Source: Prionace glauca
Taxonomy: Eukaryota; Chordata; Chondrichthyes; Carcharhiniformes; Carcharhinidae
Direction of reading: 5' to 3'
Assembly (NCBI GenBank): GCA_037974335.1
Contig: CM075760.1
Location: 38,840,182 to 38,904,181, forward strand
DNA length: 64,000 bases
Of the stretch, positions 22,491 to 34,034 are shown one piece after another; positions within the stretch are counted from its first letter, which is position 1, and every line of letters starts with the position of its first letter. Position numbers and translations under genes: made by a program. Below the pieces are notes generated by a model. The model did not search any database, was not told the DNA's origin, and worked only from the letters and a program-made list of their open reading frames with translations.

Positions 22491-22948
22491 ATGAAGCAGA
22501 TGTTTATGATGCGGAACAGTAATGTTGGAGTTTTTAATCAGTGAAACATTGAGAAATTTTACTATTAACAAAGTATTTTTAAGGGGAATTTTTGAAATGA
22601 CATTCTCAGACAAGTTACATTTTCTAAACTCTGCATTTTCATGGCACTTCGAAAAGAATGGCAGGACGATAGAGACAGAGACCAGAAGAAAGAAGGTGGA
22701 ACCCTGAAGATGTCAGAAAGAGAAAGAGGAACAGTGAGACTAAATAATTATTTCTGACTCTCATTTATTGGTGAGCCACTTCGATCGGTACTGACAGAAC
22801 TTCCAGGCATACCCCTGAAAAACGGCCTCAGTTTCTGAGTAAATGAAGCCAGTTTCTGACCTGGGATACACTGTGTATTAGATTGGAAGAATCAACACAT
22901 CGAGAATAACCTGTATTTTCTCGAAAGAAAGAACTCGAAAGAATTACC

Positions 22949-23375
22949 ATGTATTCCCCTTATCCCTCACTGATAATAATGTTCTTGTTGTGTGTTGAGT
23001 CTCTGTACAGTCAGTGTGTTATTTAGGAGTTGTGTTTAATTTCTGACTTTTGGAACAGTGTGTTACAAGAACCAATAGTTATGATTCGTTGTCCAGGCTC
23101 CTTCTGAATTAACAATTCAGGAAGGACAGAGCACAATACCGGACTGTGGTTAGTCAACAACATGCCGCGAACCAATTCTGTTCTAGTACATCCAGGTCCT
23201 TTATACTCAATAAGAATGCAGTGCGGATACTTATCTCAAGATTTGCCAAACTTTCTACTGTTTGCACAACGGAAACAAAACTGCTCTTTTAAATAATCCG
23301 GGTCTCTTCTCTCTGGCAACGCGGTGTATTTCTGGACCACTGCTGTCGAGGTTGAGCCGTTCCCGGACAAAACCC
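22949..23375 (+). pseudogene. TCR V segment pseudogene (V1)
   Basis: The leader (ATG at 22949, 'ccctcactgataataatgtt') and V region (23085 on, 'attcaggaaggacag', 'agtacatccagg') match the functional V at 36119-36556. The leader donor is ttgag instead of a GT, the acceptor region is altered and the frame is lost. The end 'gcggtgtatttctgg' has Trp where Cys104 should be. A nonamer-like 'acaaaaccc' remains at 23367-23375, with a poor heptamer. Confidence 0.65.
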
Positions 23376-23489
23376 CAGACTGGGAGTTCCAGTGAGCTGC
23401 CACCAGAGGGAGCTCTCACACCGATGAACAGATTCACCTTCCACTGAGAGAATCACATACGCCTTCCTAAAACACAGTAAAAAGTCTGA

Positions 23490-24300
23490 CAAACACCAGG
23501 TTTTAGTCCAACCGATTTATTTGATAATATTCTCACTTCCTAAAACATCAGTGCAGGACACAACCTCAACAAGAGGAAAGGAACATTTGACGAATTATAT
23601 TACTTAATTTCAACGCAGTTGTGCTCGCTGATCTTCTTATATTTTTCTGATCTCTTTTGTTTAGCAATTGTCTTTTGATTCAGTTTCCGTGCCTGTCAAG
23701 TACTCTTCAACTCAATCCCCATCAGGTGCTGAAGTATTTTTACCACGGCCTGTTCTCTGGGTTTATTTGATCCGAGAGTTTAGCTGCTTCAGAGAAAGTG
23801 TATACACAACGAGGAAATTTCGCATGGAAGTGACTGTGACCTTTAAAATATGATGTGAAGAAACAGATCATATACAGACACAAACTCAATTTACAAGATA
23901 ATAGTTGGAATGCGATCTTCACATGTAATCAAGTCTGAAAGGTACAGGCAGTGGGAGTGGAGAGAGGGCCAAACACAAGTTAAAGTGGTGTGTATTGTCT
24001 CCTAGGATAGTCAGTGAGATTTTGCAAGCCCAGGCAAGTCGTGGGAGTTACAGATAGTATGACATGGACCAAGATCCCGGTTGAGTCCTCATGTGTGCGG
24101 AATTTGGCTGTTAGTTTCTGCTCAGCGATTCTATGTTGTCGTGTGTCGTGGAGGCCACCTTGGAGAACGCTTACCAGAAATCAGGGGCTGAATGCCCGTG
24201 ACTGCTGAAGTGTTCATGAACAGGAAGGGAACACTCCTGCCTGGTGATTATCGAGCGGTGTACATTCGTTGTCGTAGCGTCTGCATGGTCTCTCCACTGG
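23490..24300 (-). mobile_element. Penelope-like element relic (copy 1)
   Basis: Bases 23840-24300 match the better copy at 33270-33955, including the mirror of the C-terminal coding end ('gaacaggaagggaacactcc', 'gtcgtagcgtctgcatggtc'). The terminal part at 23490-23530 ('caccaggttttagtccaacc') is typical of the element's non-coding end. It is a 5'-truncated, broken remnant with unrelated sequence in the middle. Confidence 0.6.
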
Positions 24301-24309
24301 TGTTGAGAG

Positions 24310-25640
24310 ACTTCTTACTACCTTTAAAATAGATATTGAGAATAGAATTCCCCCAATAAACTTCAGAATGTTTCCTTAATGCTGGAAGGTTTGTGTTGCT
24401 GAGTAACCCAGAATTTGCAGCTGCTAATTTACAGAGAAGGGTTACATTCCTGCAACCCCATCTGGAAAAGTGCACCGTTCCCCTATCGAGATGCCGAAAG
24501 CAGCCCAGCTCGAGTTGTTTTCTTTCAATATCAGCCAGCTCACTACTGAGAGATCTCACAGACTCATAGCAACATAATGACTGACGTAGCAGGAAACTTG
24601 TGTTGATCCCAGGTTAATGAGACCTCTCGTGTGTTGCTGACAGTCACATTGCTGTTGCATCTGCCCGCGATGTTGTGCAACCCGCAGCAAACAGGGTTCA
24701 ACTATATTTAAATGCTGTCTTTGTACAACAGTCAGACTGCTTTCCATCACTGTGAGTCCCAGCGATAGCACAGCGTCAATCAGCTACATACCCGTCAAAT
24801 TGATGAATTTACTCGGTACCTGAAACTCGAAAAAGAAACGGATATATCTTCACCAAATATCGAGTTTTTCTTCAATATAAACAGGGGCTTTGTATCTGGA
24901 TGTTGCCGGTACCAGTATAAGTTGTACTTGCTTATTGTTACATTATAAGTACAAATAAAGTCACTGTTTCTCCTTCCGCCTCTAATTCTGAGGATAGCGA
25001 CTGAGTGATAGAATCGCCATGGCTCAGGCCTGGAAAAAAAAAGTGTCCGAACGGAAATAGATCAGACAGACTGAATATTTAGTTCAGTTTTAAACCATGT
25101 TTATATACTGAAAGTCAATATGAAAAGTGTTTGATTCACAGTTTCCTGTTGGGAATAGTCCCCAAACAACCCAAATGCCGCATTGTCACTCTGCATAAGG
25201 GGGAGTTGGATATTTGAAGACAAAATTTCCAAACTTCATCCTGTATATTTTGCTGCCTGCCGTGTCTCGGGAGGTTCTCACTGCATTTCCCTGTGTCCGG
25301 GGTGGTGCTGTGGGGTTAGTAGTTGGTGAGCTGGCTACCAGTGAATGGATTCACCCTGAGCTGGATTCAGTCAATGTTCAGATCGGATGAAACAGTTTCC
25401 TAGGTAGACACGTGGGACGAGATTTGTAACCGGAAACATGGGGTTTACTGATGGGGTTTATTTATTCCGGCTTCAATTCTCCATGTCAGATTCCAGTAGA
25501 ATCGATATCCATGAGCGAGTCTCAGCTTCGTTCATCAGGTCGACAGAGGGGCGCCTCAGTTGTAATTGGAGCGCGTTTGTGAATCCTTATTAATCCTTGT
25601 GATTAGATCCATATTCTAATTCTACAGTGAACTCCCTGGA
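24310..25640. other. No gene seen (about 1.3 kb)
   Basis: Short open frames only, with no domain recognised. The right end is the 5' flank of the V2 segment. Confidence 0.4.
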
Positions 25641-25676
25641 CAATTGTTTCAGCAGAAGTTTGATATGATCTGTAAA

Positions 25677-26009
25677 ATGCTCCGAATTCACAGATTCTCT
25701 TTGCTGTTTTTCACTCTGACCTGCACTGGGGTGAATGGAGCAGATGAGGTGACGCAGCTCCCTCGGCGGATGGTTGTGAATGAAGGGGGAACCGTATCCA
25801 TGAACTGTACCACGGCCACTGCTTTTAGCATCTTGCATTGGTACAGACAGTCCCAGAATCAGCCACCGCAGTATCTGGTGATGGCCACAAGAGAATCCGA
25901 TGAAAGCCAGAGGATCACTGCCTCAATCGGCGGAGGCAACAAATTCAGCGCCCTGACTGTGAGAGACGCCGGAGTTACAGACACCGCCACCTATCTCTGT
26001 ACCGTGAGG
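25677..26009 (+). CDS. TCR V segment without a leader intron (V2)
   Basis: It encodes a hydrophobic leader (MLRIHRFSLLFFTLTCTG) that runs straight into the V domain (ADEVTQLPRRMVV) with no intron. All other complete V segments in this window have a phase-1 leader intron. Framework residues are intact: Cys in VSMNC, Trp in ILHWYRQ, Cys in TATYLC. It ends CTVR before a perfect recombination signal. The start at 25677 is chosen because the signal peptide begins there; an in-frame ATG at 25665 is also possible. It looks usable as a membrane T-cell receptor chain after joining to J and C. Locus assignment (alpha/delta) is inferred. Confidence 0.8.
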
Positions 26010-26048
26010 CACAATGTGACAAACACAGGGAGATCCCATACAAAAACC
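26010..26048 (+). promoter_or_regulatory. 23-spacer recombination signal of V2
   Basis: Heptamer CACAATG (26010-26016), 23-bp spacer, nonamer ACAAAAACC (26040-26048). Confidence 0.9.
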
Positions 26049-26049
26049 T

Positions 26050-27620
26050 GCACCGACTGCGAGAGACATCCTGGAGTATCGGTAGAGTGGTGGAATTATA
26101 ATAAAAAGCCCATTAACAAACGAAATAAAATATAGAATCTACTGATTAACATTCCGTCAGAAATGAAGGTAGATGAAAACAGAGATGGAGAAGGGAGAAG
26201 GGACACGGAAACCGGAATGAGTGAGCAGCAATTGGAATTAGAAAAGTTGAATCTTCATAGAGAAGTGGACAGAAAATGAGGAAATTATTGAAAAAGAAGT
26301 GGAAGACATTGAAAAAGAAAGCACTTAGCGTGATAGATTAAAGGTCAGATAAATAAAGAGAGACTTTAACAAAGTAGATTGGGATTTTTGTTTAACATTA
26401 CTAATATTTACTTGTTATTTAAATAGTTCAATTTTCTGAAACGTGTCACCGAAAGAGCAACCATTGGAAATCGCTCTATTGGTAAATTTGGGCTTTGCTC
26501 ATGATTCCGGCAAAAGCATTTTCAAATAAACTTCATTGCAGTGTTAATGTAATCCTTCTTGTAACACCGATAAATAAACATTAAAACAAAAAGAACATGG
26601 AGAAGAAGCTACAGATGGTATTAAACAGATACAGACTCCGAGGTTTATTTACAAGAAGCAGGTTTCAGAACACAAGGCGGTACATGTAAGCCTGCACACA
26701 TCATTGTCGACAACACAGTTCAAACACACATGGGTCCGTTCAGTGACTCTTCAAACCTTTAGCGTTAACCTCAGTGATAGTGTTTAAGAGAGACTGGGAA
26801 AGATGGTGAAGGAATGAGAGAGCATTATACTCAGCGGAGAATTGAGCAAATGGGAGTATTTTCTGTGGAGCAGCAATTCTGTTCAGAAGTGATTTTCAGA
26901 CTTGTATCCAATCAAGGCAGGTTTGGAAAAGGTTGAAAAGGAGCAGAGACAATCGGCTCGCCCCTCAATGCGTGACTGGATGGCGGTATTTCCCCTGATC
27001 TTTATGCAGTGGAGGGAGCGATTAACAGACTGCGGTTTGAGCAGTCGACTGTGAGAGGATGCGATGGTTCATGCCAAACTGTAATGGGGATAATCTATAA
27101 GTAATTTTCAGAAACAAGTGGATAAATATTTGACCAGCAAATGGAATTTTTAAGAATATAAGATACATTGAATGCAAGTGCCGATAAAGAATAAGTGGAT
27201 AACCCATCAACCGAGAGAGTACGTGAGCAATGAGCCGAATGGTCTCTGTTAGTGCTACAACAATTTACGGTTCCAAGATTATGAACGGTTCTTTTCAATT
27301 AGAAAGATGCCAGAGCACAATTCTTGCAAAACAATTTACTTTGTTGCTGCAGTGAGGAAGGAGATGCTCGGAAGCAGTGACGGTTCAAGTGGTTTCTGGG
27401 TTGAGAAACAGCCAATTGCTGAGTGGCACCGTGAGAAACGTCAGATATCGATATCCTATAATTATCCAATCGGTGACAGTGTGGCCCTTCGGTCTCACAT
27501 TGAATGGGGGAATGTGAAGCTCTCGCCGCTCCTCTCCCTCCCCAACATTCAGAGTCTGGGCCTCAGCTGCAAGTCCCAGTTTAGAGAGTAGATCCTGATT
27601 GATGCTCTTGTGTATCTTCA
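26050..27620. other. No gene seen (about 1.6 kb)
   Basis: AT-rich intergenic DNA. No V segment, tRNA or recognisable mobile element was identified. A 94-residue open frame at 27307-27591 has no motif. Confidence 0.4.
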
Positions 27621-27626
27621 TCAATC

Positions 27627-28055
27627 ATGAAGAGAAACCCCCTCAAAGAGTTATTTCCAGTTGGAGGTCTGATGCTGCTGATATTGTGTGAGTTTATTGA
27701 TTTACTCAGACTGATTATTTTTAACAATCTCTTCGTAACGTATAGTTTATGAGTGATTTTCTTCTGTTCACAGCCGTTCAGTGTGAGGATCAGAGCTCCC
27801 ATCCTGAGCAGGTCGTGTCTCGGGAAGGGGAGCGGGTTGAACTCAAGTGTCGGCTCTCTGTTGCTACAGGCGATACAGTAGCCTGGTACAGACAAACACT
27901 GAGAGGACCTCCGACATTTATCGCCTCCATTTACCAGGGGAATTCGACCAAAGGAAGTTACACACTGTCCTTTGACCGAGTAAAGAATTCCAACACCATT
28001 TCTATAGATGAGACGACGGTCCTGTTCTCCGGAATGTATCTCTGTGCGAAGCAGA
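27627..28055 (+). CDS. TCR V segment (V3), two exons
   Basis: Leader exon 27627-27687 (MKRNPLKELFPVGGLMLLIL), donor gtgagt, 86-bp intron, acceptor 'cttctgttcacag', V exon 27774-28055. Cys in ELKC, Trp in VAWYRQ and Cys in MYLC are kept. The usual D-x-A motif before the second Cys is replaced by LFSGMYLC, which may weaken the fold. It ends CAKQ. It sits about 0.4 kb before V4, a decayed sister with similar nonamer and exon start (SVxC). Probably usable. Confidence 0.75.
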
Positions 28056-28094
28056 CACAGTGAGACAAAGAGCGGATCCCCCTGTACAATATCC
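28056..28094 (+). promoter_or_regulatory. 23-spacer recombination signal of V3
   Basis: Heptamer CACAGTG (28056-28062), 23-bp spacer, weak nonamer ACAATATCC (28086-28094). Confidence 0.8.
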
Positions 28095-28389
28095 TGTTCA
28101 CTGCTGTGTCCCCGCTGCACTTTTAAGTTTTCTGCAAATCAGAAATGCCGTTGATGTTCTTGAATGTTACTTTCCCACATTTAATGCTCTATCTAGATAG
28201 CGTTCTAACATCCTAAAATTGTCATTAAAGATGCAGATTATCGAAGCATATTAAGTTTTTTTTAAAAAAAACTGTTTCGTTGTTCTAAAAGCAAATTAAA
28301 GAGACAGGCAGAAAAATCTGTCTGTCAATTATCTAAATAAATATTCTAGAAAAAGATAGGTAAATAGATAGATTGATAAGAGGTAGAGA

Positions 28390-28838
28390 TGTTCAGAGTC
28401 AGATGCAGACAGATAGGTGGATAGACTTATAGTTAACTTTCTTTTGCCAGTATGCGTAAGAACTTTATTTAATTATCCCAGTATGTATCTTTATATTAAT
28501 TTTGTTCTTGTTTTCACAGCTGTATCTTGTCATTCGAAGACATTTCAGATATCGATGTATCGGGTAAATCAAGGACAGACCATCTCTCTTCATCACAATA
28601 TTACTGTTACTGGGAATGAGTTTGTATTTTGGTACCGGCAATTCTCTGATCAAGCTCCAGAATATCTCGTTTCCATATTCAGAGATGGAACAACTGAGGG
28701 AAGATTTAAAGTATCTGTAGACAGTGAGAAAGGATCCACCGGTCTCACTGTTAACACGGTCGAACTGTGTGATGCTGCGGTGAATACAGTGCAGTGAGAC
28801 ACAGTGAAACAGAGAGATGCAAAGCCTGTACAATAACT
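28390..28838 (+). pseudogene. TCR V segment pseudogene (V4)
   Basis: The V exon starts at 28520 after 'gttttcacag' and keeps FVFWYRQ. The first Cys is lost (TISLHHN). A one-base deletion with a Cys-to-Ser change destroys the YYCA end and shifts the frame (DAAVNTVQ, stop). A leader-like relic with donor gtaaga lies before 28456, without an ATG. The recombination signal is kept: CACAGTG (28800-28806), 23 bp, ACAATAACT (28830-28838). Confidence 0.8.
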
Positions 28839-28839
28839 C

Positions 28840-29225
28840 ACTAGACATGGGGACTATGGAGCCAACCATCCCGTGGCCTTTAGAACAGAGTATGTTTCAA
28901 GCCATATCGATAGAAAATGTTCTTCTTGTGAGTTATATGATGGAATTAAAACAATATAGTTTATTGCTTCTAACAATAGAACTTGCAGAAAAACCCACAT
29001 TGGAAATATACAAATTACTCCTTGACTCATCAGAAAACTGAGACAAATGGTCTTGTATCAATATCAAGCAACAAATGGAGAAAACTAAAAACAATAATAA
29101 AGGTATCAGATATAGAAAAGTAACATTGATGTAATAAAACCCATAATAAACTGCTGCAATATAAACCCAGCGATATCATGTAACAATATTCGAGAACAAC
29201 ATAGAGGATCATTGCTTCACTGATG
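28840..29225. other. No feature seen
   Basis: AT-rich flank of V4; nothing recognised. Confidence 0.4.
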
Positions 29226-29229
29226 ACGT

Positions 29230-29660
29230 CCGCTTTCGTTAAACCTTGTAGAACCGTCAGTTCCCCCTGTAACAGGTGACAGCTGGAGTTACAGGAAATA
29301 TCTGTGCGTCTTCACACCACAAACCGCAGTGTATTTAGAGCAAGAGCTTGTAAGTGAATTACGGAAGACCCAGCACAGAAGGTCTTCTGGACAAGAAGGT
29401 TTGGGTTCGAAACCGCTTTGCAGCCTTTTGGCTACTGAGGTGTGTTCTTCACCTCGCCACCAAATGTTGAATATCAGGGCCTGAATTCTTTCAGTATGCT
29501 TAATGGCAGGTAGTGAGAACAGGAGAGTTTCCTGCTCACACATACTGCAGGAGGTAATGAAAGCCACTGCAGTAATTTGTCAGGCAGAATCATGGAGCAA
29601 TGTAATGGAAGTCTGTAGTCACCTAGCGCCACGTCAGGGCATGATGCCTGGAGGAATGAA
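29230..29660 (+). repeat. Inverted duplicate of the block at 37270-38000
   Basis: It matches the reverse complement of 37270-38000, for example 'gtagaaccgtcagtt', 'gtgacagctggagttacagg' and 'aggagagtttcctgc'. The partner has a SINE insertion that this copy lacks. Together with V5 and V9 it belongs to one inverted duplication. Confidence 0.75.
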
Positions 29661-29664
29661 GGGG

Positions 29665-30770
29665 GGGGGGGGAGCGGGTGGTGCGGACAGGAAATTAGAG
29701 AGTGATCTCTATAGAGCATTGTATTCTAATATCACTCGGTAGTCTGAGTACGACGTTTAGGGCAACATGGATCGTCAATATGGCTTCTCAATGTAGCAGA
29801 AAGAGAAAGAGAGAGGATGGGAGGAAAGAGAGAGAGGGAAAGATGTCTATTCTTTGGTTCAAATTTGTGACAAGTTCAATGTAACCGGCACATACTTAAA
29901 TTCCCCAATCCCTTTGCTCCAGGGTCAGAGTGACGAGAATTTCTGATTGAGAATTAAACATTTCCACTGCCTTCTGCAGTGATGAAGTTTGAACCACAAC
30001 AACTATAATGAAAATGAAATTCCTTCGGTTCGCAAGTCCCATTTGACCTCTGGAGTCTGTGAAAGGCACTACATCAGTAAAAGTTCGATCTCTTTTTTCG
30101 AGGGATACCTGTTTGTACAGGTTCCGTTCATTGTCTTTCTGTTTCCAGGGGAACCGATAATGTTTATTTTTAATTTCATTTTCGTTATTTCAGTTTGTTT
30201 TTTTTCCAGAATAGTTTAATGAATGGTCACCACGCACTGGGACTTCCCGGATTCTTTCTTCAGTCCCTTCACAGATTCTTTCCCCTCCAGGAGAAACCGG
30301 CAGTCTATCCGGAACAACACTCCGGGAACTTACCGAGGAGACAGTGCAGTGTTTAGAAATGCTGCACCGTCAGATCTGTCAGCCTCTCGATGACCTGTTA
30401 AATCTGGGGTACCGTCTTCCCCCTCAGGTGGAGGTGCCACATGGTCACTGTTTCCAAAAACAGCAAGAGAAACACCCTGTTCGGTATCTGTTCACCAATC
30501 ACAATGACTGACACAGCCAGAGCACTACAATATTACTGAATGAAATAATATCATTGTGAGTCCAAAAATAGCTGCTGTGTTTATTACATAAAACACTTCG
30601 GGACATTAAAATTTACAAAAATATTCTCAAGCTCATTCTTTTAAGTGTCCCGGTGTTTTAATTTTGCAACATATTTGTTATTCATAAAAATATTCTCAGT
30701 AAAGATTGAGAAATCGCTACGATTTCAGGTTTCATTTCAGACTCACTCTGATCCATTACGTTGCGTGAGG
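29665..30770. other. No gene seen; 3' flank of V5 at the right end
   Basis: It contains a G-tract near 29660 and short open frames. The last ~170 bp match the 3' flank of V9. Confidence 0.4.
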
Positions 30771-30777
30771 CTCTGAG

Positions 30778-30816
30778 AGTTTTTGTACGGGTTCAGCCCA
30801 GCTCTGAGTCTCTGTG
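30778..30816 (-). promoter_or_regulatory. 23-spacer recombination signal of V5
   Basis: Minus strand: heptamer CACAGAG (30816-30810), 23-bp spacer, nonamer ACAAAAACT (30786-30778). Confidence 0.85.
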
Positions 30817-31725
30817 GGGCTCAGTGCGCAGTAATACACCCCGGAGTCTGTCAGCTCTGTTTTAGACACTCTCAGCGGGACGGTGCGGTTTGTTTCATTG
30901 AGCTCCGCTGTAAAACGGTCCCCTGGGGATGTCTCTGTTTTGTCGCTGTATCTATTCCTCTTCAGCAGAAACTCCATGGACCTGCTGGAATGCTGTCGGT
31001 ACCAGAATAAATAAGGAGTGCTGCTACTTGTAACTGTGTAATTACAGAGTAACTGAACAACATCTCCTTCAGTGACGGTGACTGCAGCCGGTGTCTGTGA
31101 AACAGAATCTCCTTCACAATGTCCTGTGAGGAAGCAAAGAAATATTAAACTAAATAATGCGACTTTACTCTGTCTCCCCCACCTACCCGCACCCCCCACT
31201 AGAATATGCCGTATTCTTGAGCAATAATCTCAAAAAGAAATCGCAAAGCACAACAAAAATATATTTCACAGTTCAGCGGATGGGAAGGGGAGGTGGTTGT
31301 GGCGATTAAATAAAGCTTCTATCACAAATATTCTGCTCTTTCTCACGAGATCAGTTCCTCGCCTTCAATTCTTGTAACTGGAAACAGCTCACGGTCTGTC
31401 TGTTTGAAGTGTGGTATTTGCCAAAGTTATTCACTGGTATCAGATGAGCTTCAACCTGAGACCAACTCATTCTCTCTCATTCCATGGGGGAATTGTGCCT
31501 AATCCCAACAGTGTTCAGTACTGAGACCAGCGAGATCCTGATAATTTTTCAATGTTGAGATCAATCTATTCCCTGTCCACTCACCCCTGCCCCTCGCACT
31601 GAGCGAAGCGCAGGATAGAATATAATGCATGGCAAAGATGTGTAGCACAGCGTGGATCCATTTGTGAACCTACCGGTTAAAAGCGCTGCCGCTGTGAGGA
31701 ATAAATGCAGAGTAAAATGAGACAT
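30817..31725 (-). CDS. TCR V segment, inverted orientation (V5)
   Basis: Leader exon 31674-31725 (MSHFTLHLFLTAAALLT), donor gtaggt, ~550-bp intron, acceptor 'ttgcttcctcacag', V exon 30817-31123 (phase 1 joint). It has Cys in VQLLC, Trp in YLFWYRQ, and DSGVYYCALSP at the end. All key residues are present. It lies opposite to most other V segments, so it would have to join by inversion if the J region lies to the right. A 5'-truncated plus-strand relative is V9 (36805-37002), and a copy of its intron alone is at 39190-39680. Confidence 0.85.
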
Positions 31726-31823
31726 GTTTGTAGAGAGCTCGCGGCGAATTTGACCAGAACGGGTTGAATCTGAAGTTTTTTTAGTCAAGAGTGGAAAAGA
31801 TTGAGTCATATCCGGGCCCCTGT

Positions 31824-31861
31824 TGATTGGTTTACTGCTGAAAATGTCATCAGGTGACGTC
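31824..31861 (-). promoter_or_regulatory. Candidate V5 promoter elements
   Basis: On the minus strand, AGACGTCA (CRE-like, 31861-31854) is followed by CCAATCA (31830-31824), about 100 bp before the leader ATG. A similar CRE-then-CCAAT order occurs before V12. Confidence 0.45.
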
Positions 31862-31869
31862 TAATCAGC

Positions 31870-33030
31870 TTCAAGTTTCTATGTACTTCAATGCAACCAA
31901 TGATCTCATAGCTCCTTCATTTACAATTCATACAATTGGCCGAGAGATGAAAGGAATAAAGTGAATTTGGTCATCCGGTGACAGGGGATTACTTTCCCCT
32001 TCAACTGTCATTTCAGGAACCGACTGGTCCCCTGAGCGTTGATGGCTTTGTTCTGACATGGAGAATGACAATATCCATCCTCACAACAACATAACAAGGA
32101 GTTTGTTTTGAATCCTGTTTGGGAAAGCAGTTATGATGGGGAAGGATTTTTTTTCTAAGCTGAGACATCGACTTCTTTAGAAGTGATAGAATAATGAATG
32201 GCCTAAGATATTTCCACACGATGCTCCCTCAATTTCTAACTTTGCAGTGTGTGAAATCCTGCTTCAGAGTGGGAATATAGCTTGCCACCCCATTGGACTG
32301 CTGATCAAAAGAGTGCCAAGCAGGGGAAAGCAGAAAAGATCGATATCTCCGATAAATGCTCTAATAAAACAACGCAGGTGAGACGGGTCAGGGTGAGAAG
32401 AGCACAGGAAACCTGTGGGCGGGGCTACCATAGATAGTGTAGTCACAGGTAGACCTGGTCTGGAGAGAATTGAACTCAATAATAATGTCACATTGGAATT
32501 CTATAACTTTGCCTGTCTGTAACAGTGGTAGCCAAATGTTCATTCCATATTGCGGACCAGTAGACTCGGACCAGGAGTGTCAGTGTTCATAAATGTTTCA
32601 ATACTTTGCAAAATCTTTAACAGTGATGCGGATGGGAAGCTGAGCAGCTGTATTAGAGAGGTTCTGAATTAATGTACAAGGTAACAGAAAAAGCTTTAAA
32701 TGTTTACGTTAAAGACTGGGAAAGGGAAATGCGCACAATTTCCATAAACCAGGAAAGGCAAGAACAGTTAGGAACAAATGGGCAGAGAAACGCATTGAAA
32801 ATCAAAACAAGGGAGTTACGGAATCTCAAATCGACTTGTCAATGTTGTGTCCATTGCAAATGTAAGTTAGAATCATCAACTAATGTAACTGTGAAACTGT
32901 ACCACATCAGTTGCTGTTTCTGAGTGTTGTGTTTTGTTGTAATTTGATGAATCTCTGGCACTCTCTCTGTGGAATCTGAATTAGGGGCGCGTGAGCGCGC
33001 CCTGCTGGCAGCTAACTGGAACTGCCAATG
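31870..33030. other. No gene seen (about 1.2 kb)
   Basis: No recognisable V segment or repeat. Open frames are short and lack motifs. Confidence 0.35.
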
Positions 33031-33033
33031 TGG

Positions 33034-33230
33034 GGTTTTTGTACGGCATGCGTTATATCTCTGTAGCAGTATGGGTTTCATAGCACAGGAATACATGACG
33101 CTATCGGAGGTCACGGTGTAACTGACCGTTAGCTTGGTAGTCTTGTTATTTTTATCAAATTTAGAAAAAAAACTTATCTTTGAGGTCACTGCCCCTTTGC
33201 ACATTCCCTCCAATAAGAAGAACCATGCAC
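33034..33230 (-). pseudogene. TCR V segment fragment, inverted (V6)
   Basis: On the minus strand only the end of framework 3 remains: 'KTTKLTVSYTVTSDSVMYSC' followed by AMKP. The signal is degraded: heptamer CATACTG (33073-33067), spacer of 24 bp, nonamer ACAAAAACC (33042-33034). The sequence around the signal resembles that of V8 (CTACAGAG after the heptamer). The 5' part of the V exon is gone. Confidence 0.7.
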
Positions 33231-33269
33231 ACTGGAGCTTTCCAGGCCTGCTGACGGTGCCAGTGCAGT

Positions 33270-33955
33270 AAGAATTCTCACAACACCAGGCTAAAGTCCA
33301 ACCAGTTTATGTACTAGTAAACACACAAGCTTTCTGAAACGCTATTCCTTCGTCAGGTGTGTGGAAAGTTCTGGTCAGAGAAGGGCATATAAAGACACAC
33401 ACAGTTTACAGAATACTGATTAGAATGCGAGTCTTTACAGCTAACCTGCTATTCAAGTCTTAGATGTGCAGACAATGTGAGTGGAGATAGCATTAAACAT
33501 AGGTTAAAGAGATGTGCATTGTCTCCAGACAGTACAGTTAGTGAGATGTTGCAAACCCAGGCAAGTCATGGGGGTTACAGATAGTGCGACATGAACCCAA
33601 AATCTCGGTTGAGGCCATTCTCATGTGTGCAGAACTTGACTATCAGTCTCTGCTCAGCGACTTTGCGCTTTCGTGTGTCGTGAAGGCCGCCTTGGAGAAT
33701 GCTTACCCGAAGGTCAGAGGCTGAATGCCCGTGACAGCTGAAGTGTTCGCCAACAGGAAGGGAACAGTCTTGCCTGGTGATTGTTGAGCGATGTTCATTC
33801 ATCCGTTGTCGTAGCGTCAGCATGGTCTTCCCAATGTACCAGACTTCGGGACATCCTTTCCTGCAGCGTATTAGGTAGACAACGTTAGCCGAGTTGCAAG
33901 GGTATGTACCGTGTACCTGGTGGATGGTGTTCTCAATTTTGACATGCTGAAAATG
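33270..33955 (-). mobile_element. Penelope-like element relic with GIY-YIG domain (copy 2)
   Basis: The minus strand encodes 'HGTYPCNSANVVYLIRC', then 'GCPEVWYIGKTMLTLRQRM', 'NEHRSTI', 'PVGEHFSCHGHSASDL' and a C-terminal 'RKVAEQRLIVKFCTHENGLN'. This is the GIY-YIG endonuclease end of a Penelope-like retroelement: 'VVYLIRC' and 'WYIGKT' are the two halves of the signature. The 3' non-coding end runs to 33270 ('caccaggctaaagtccaacc'). The copy is 5'-truncated; no reverse transcriptase part remains. Confidence 0.85.
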
Positions 33956-34034
33956 AAAGAAGATTAATGTGTAAATGGCGAGCGATCACGAAACTCTGAG
34001 GTATAAATGAATTTGGCTGTCCTCGTCCAGAAAT

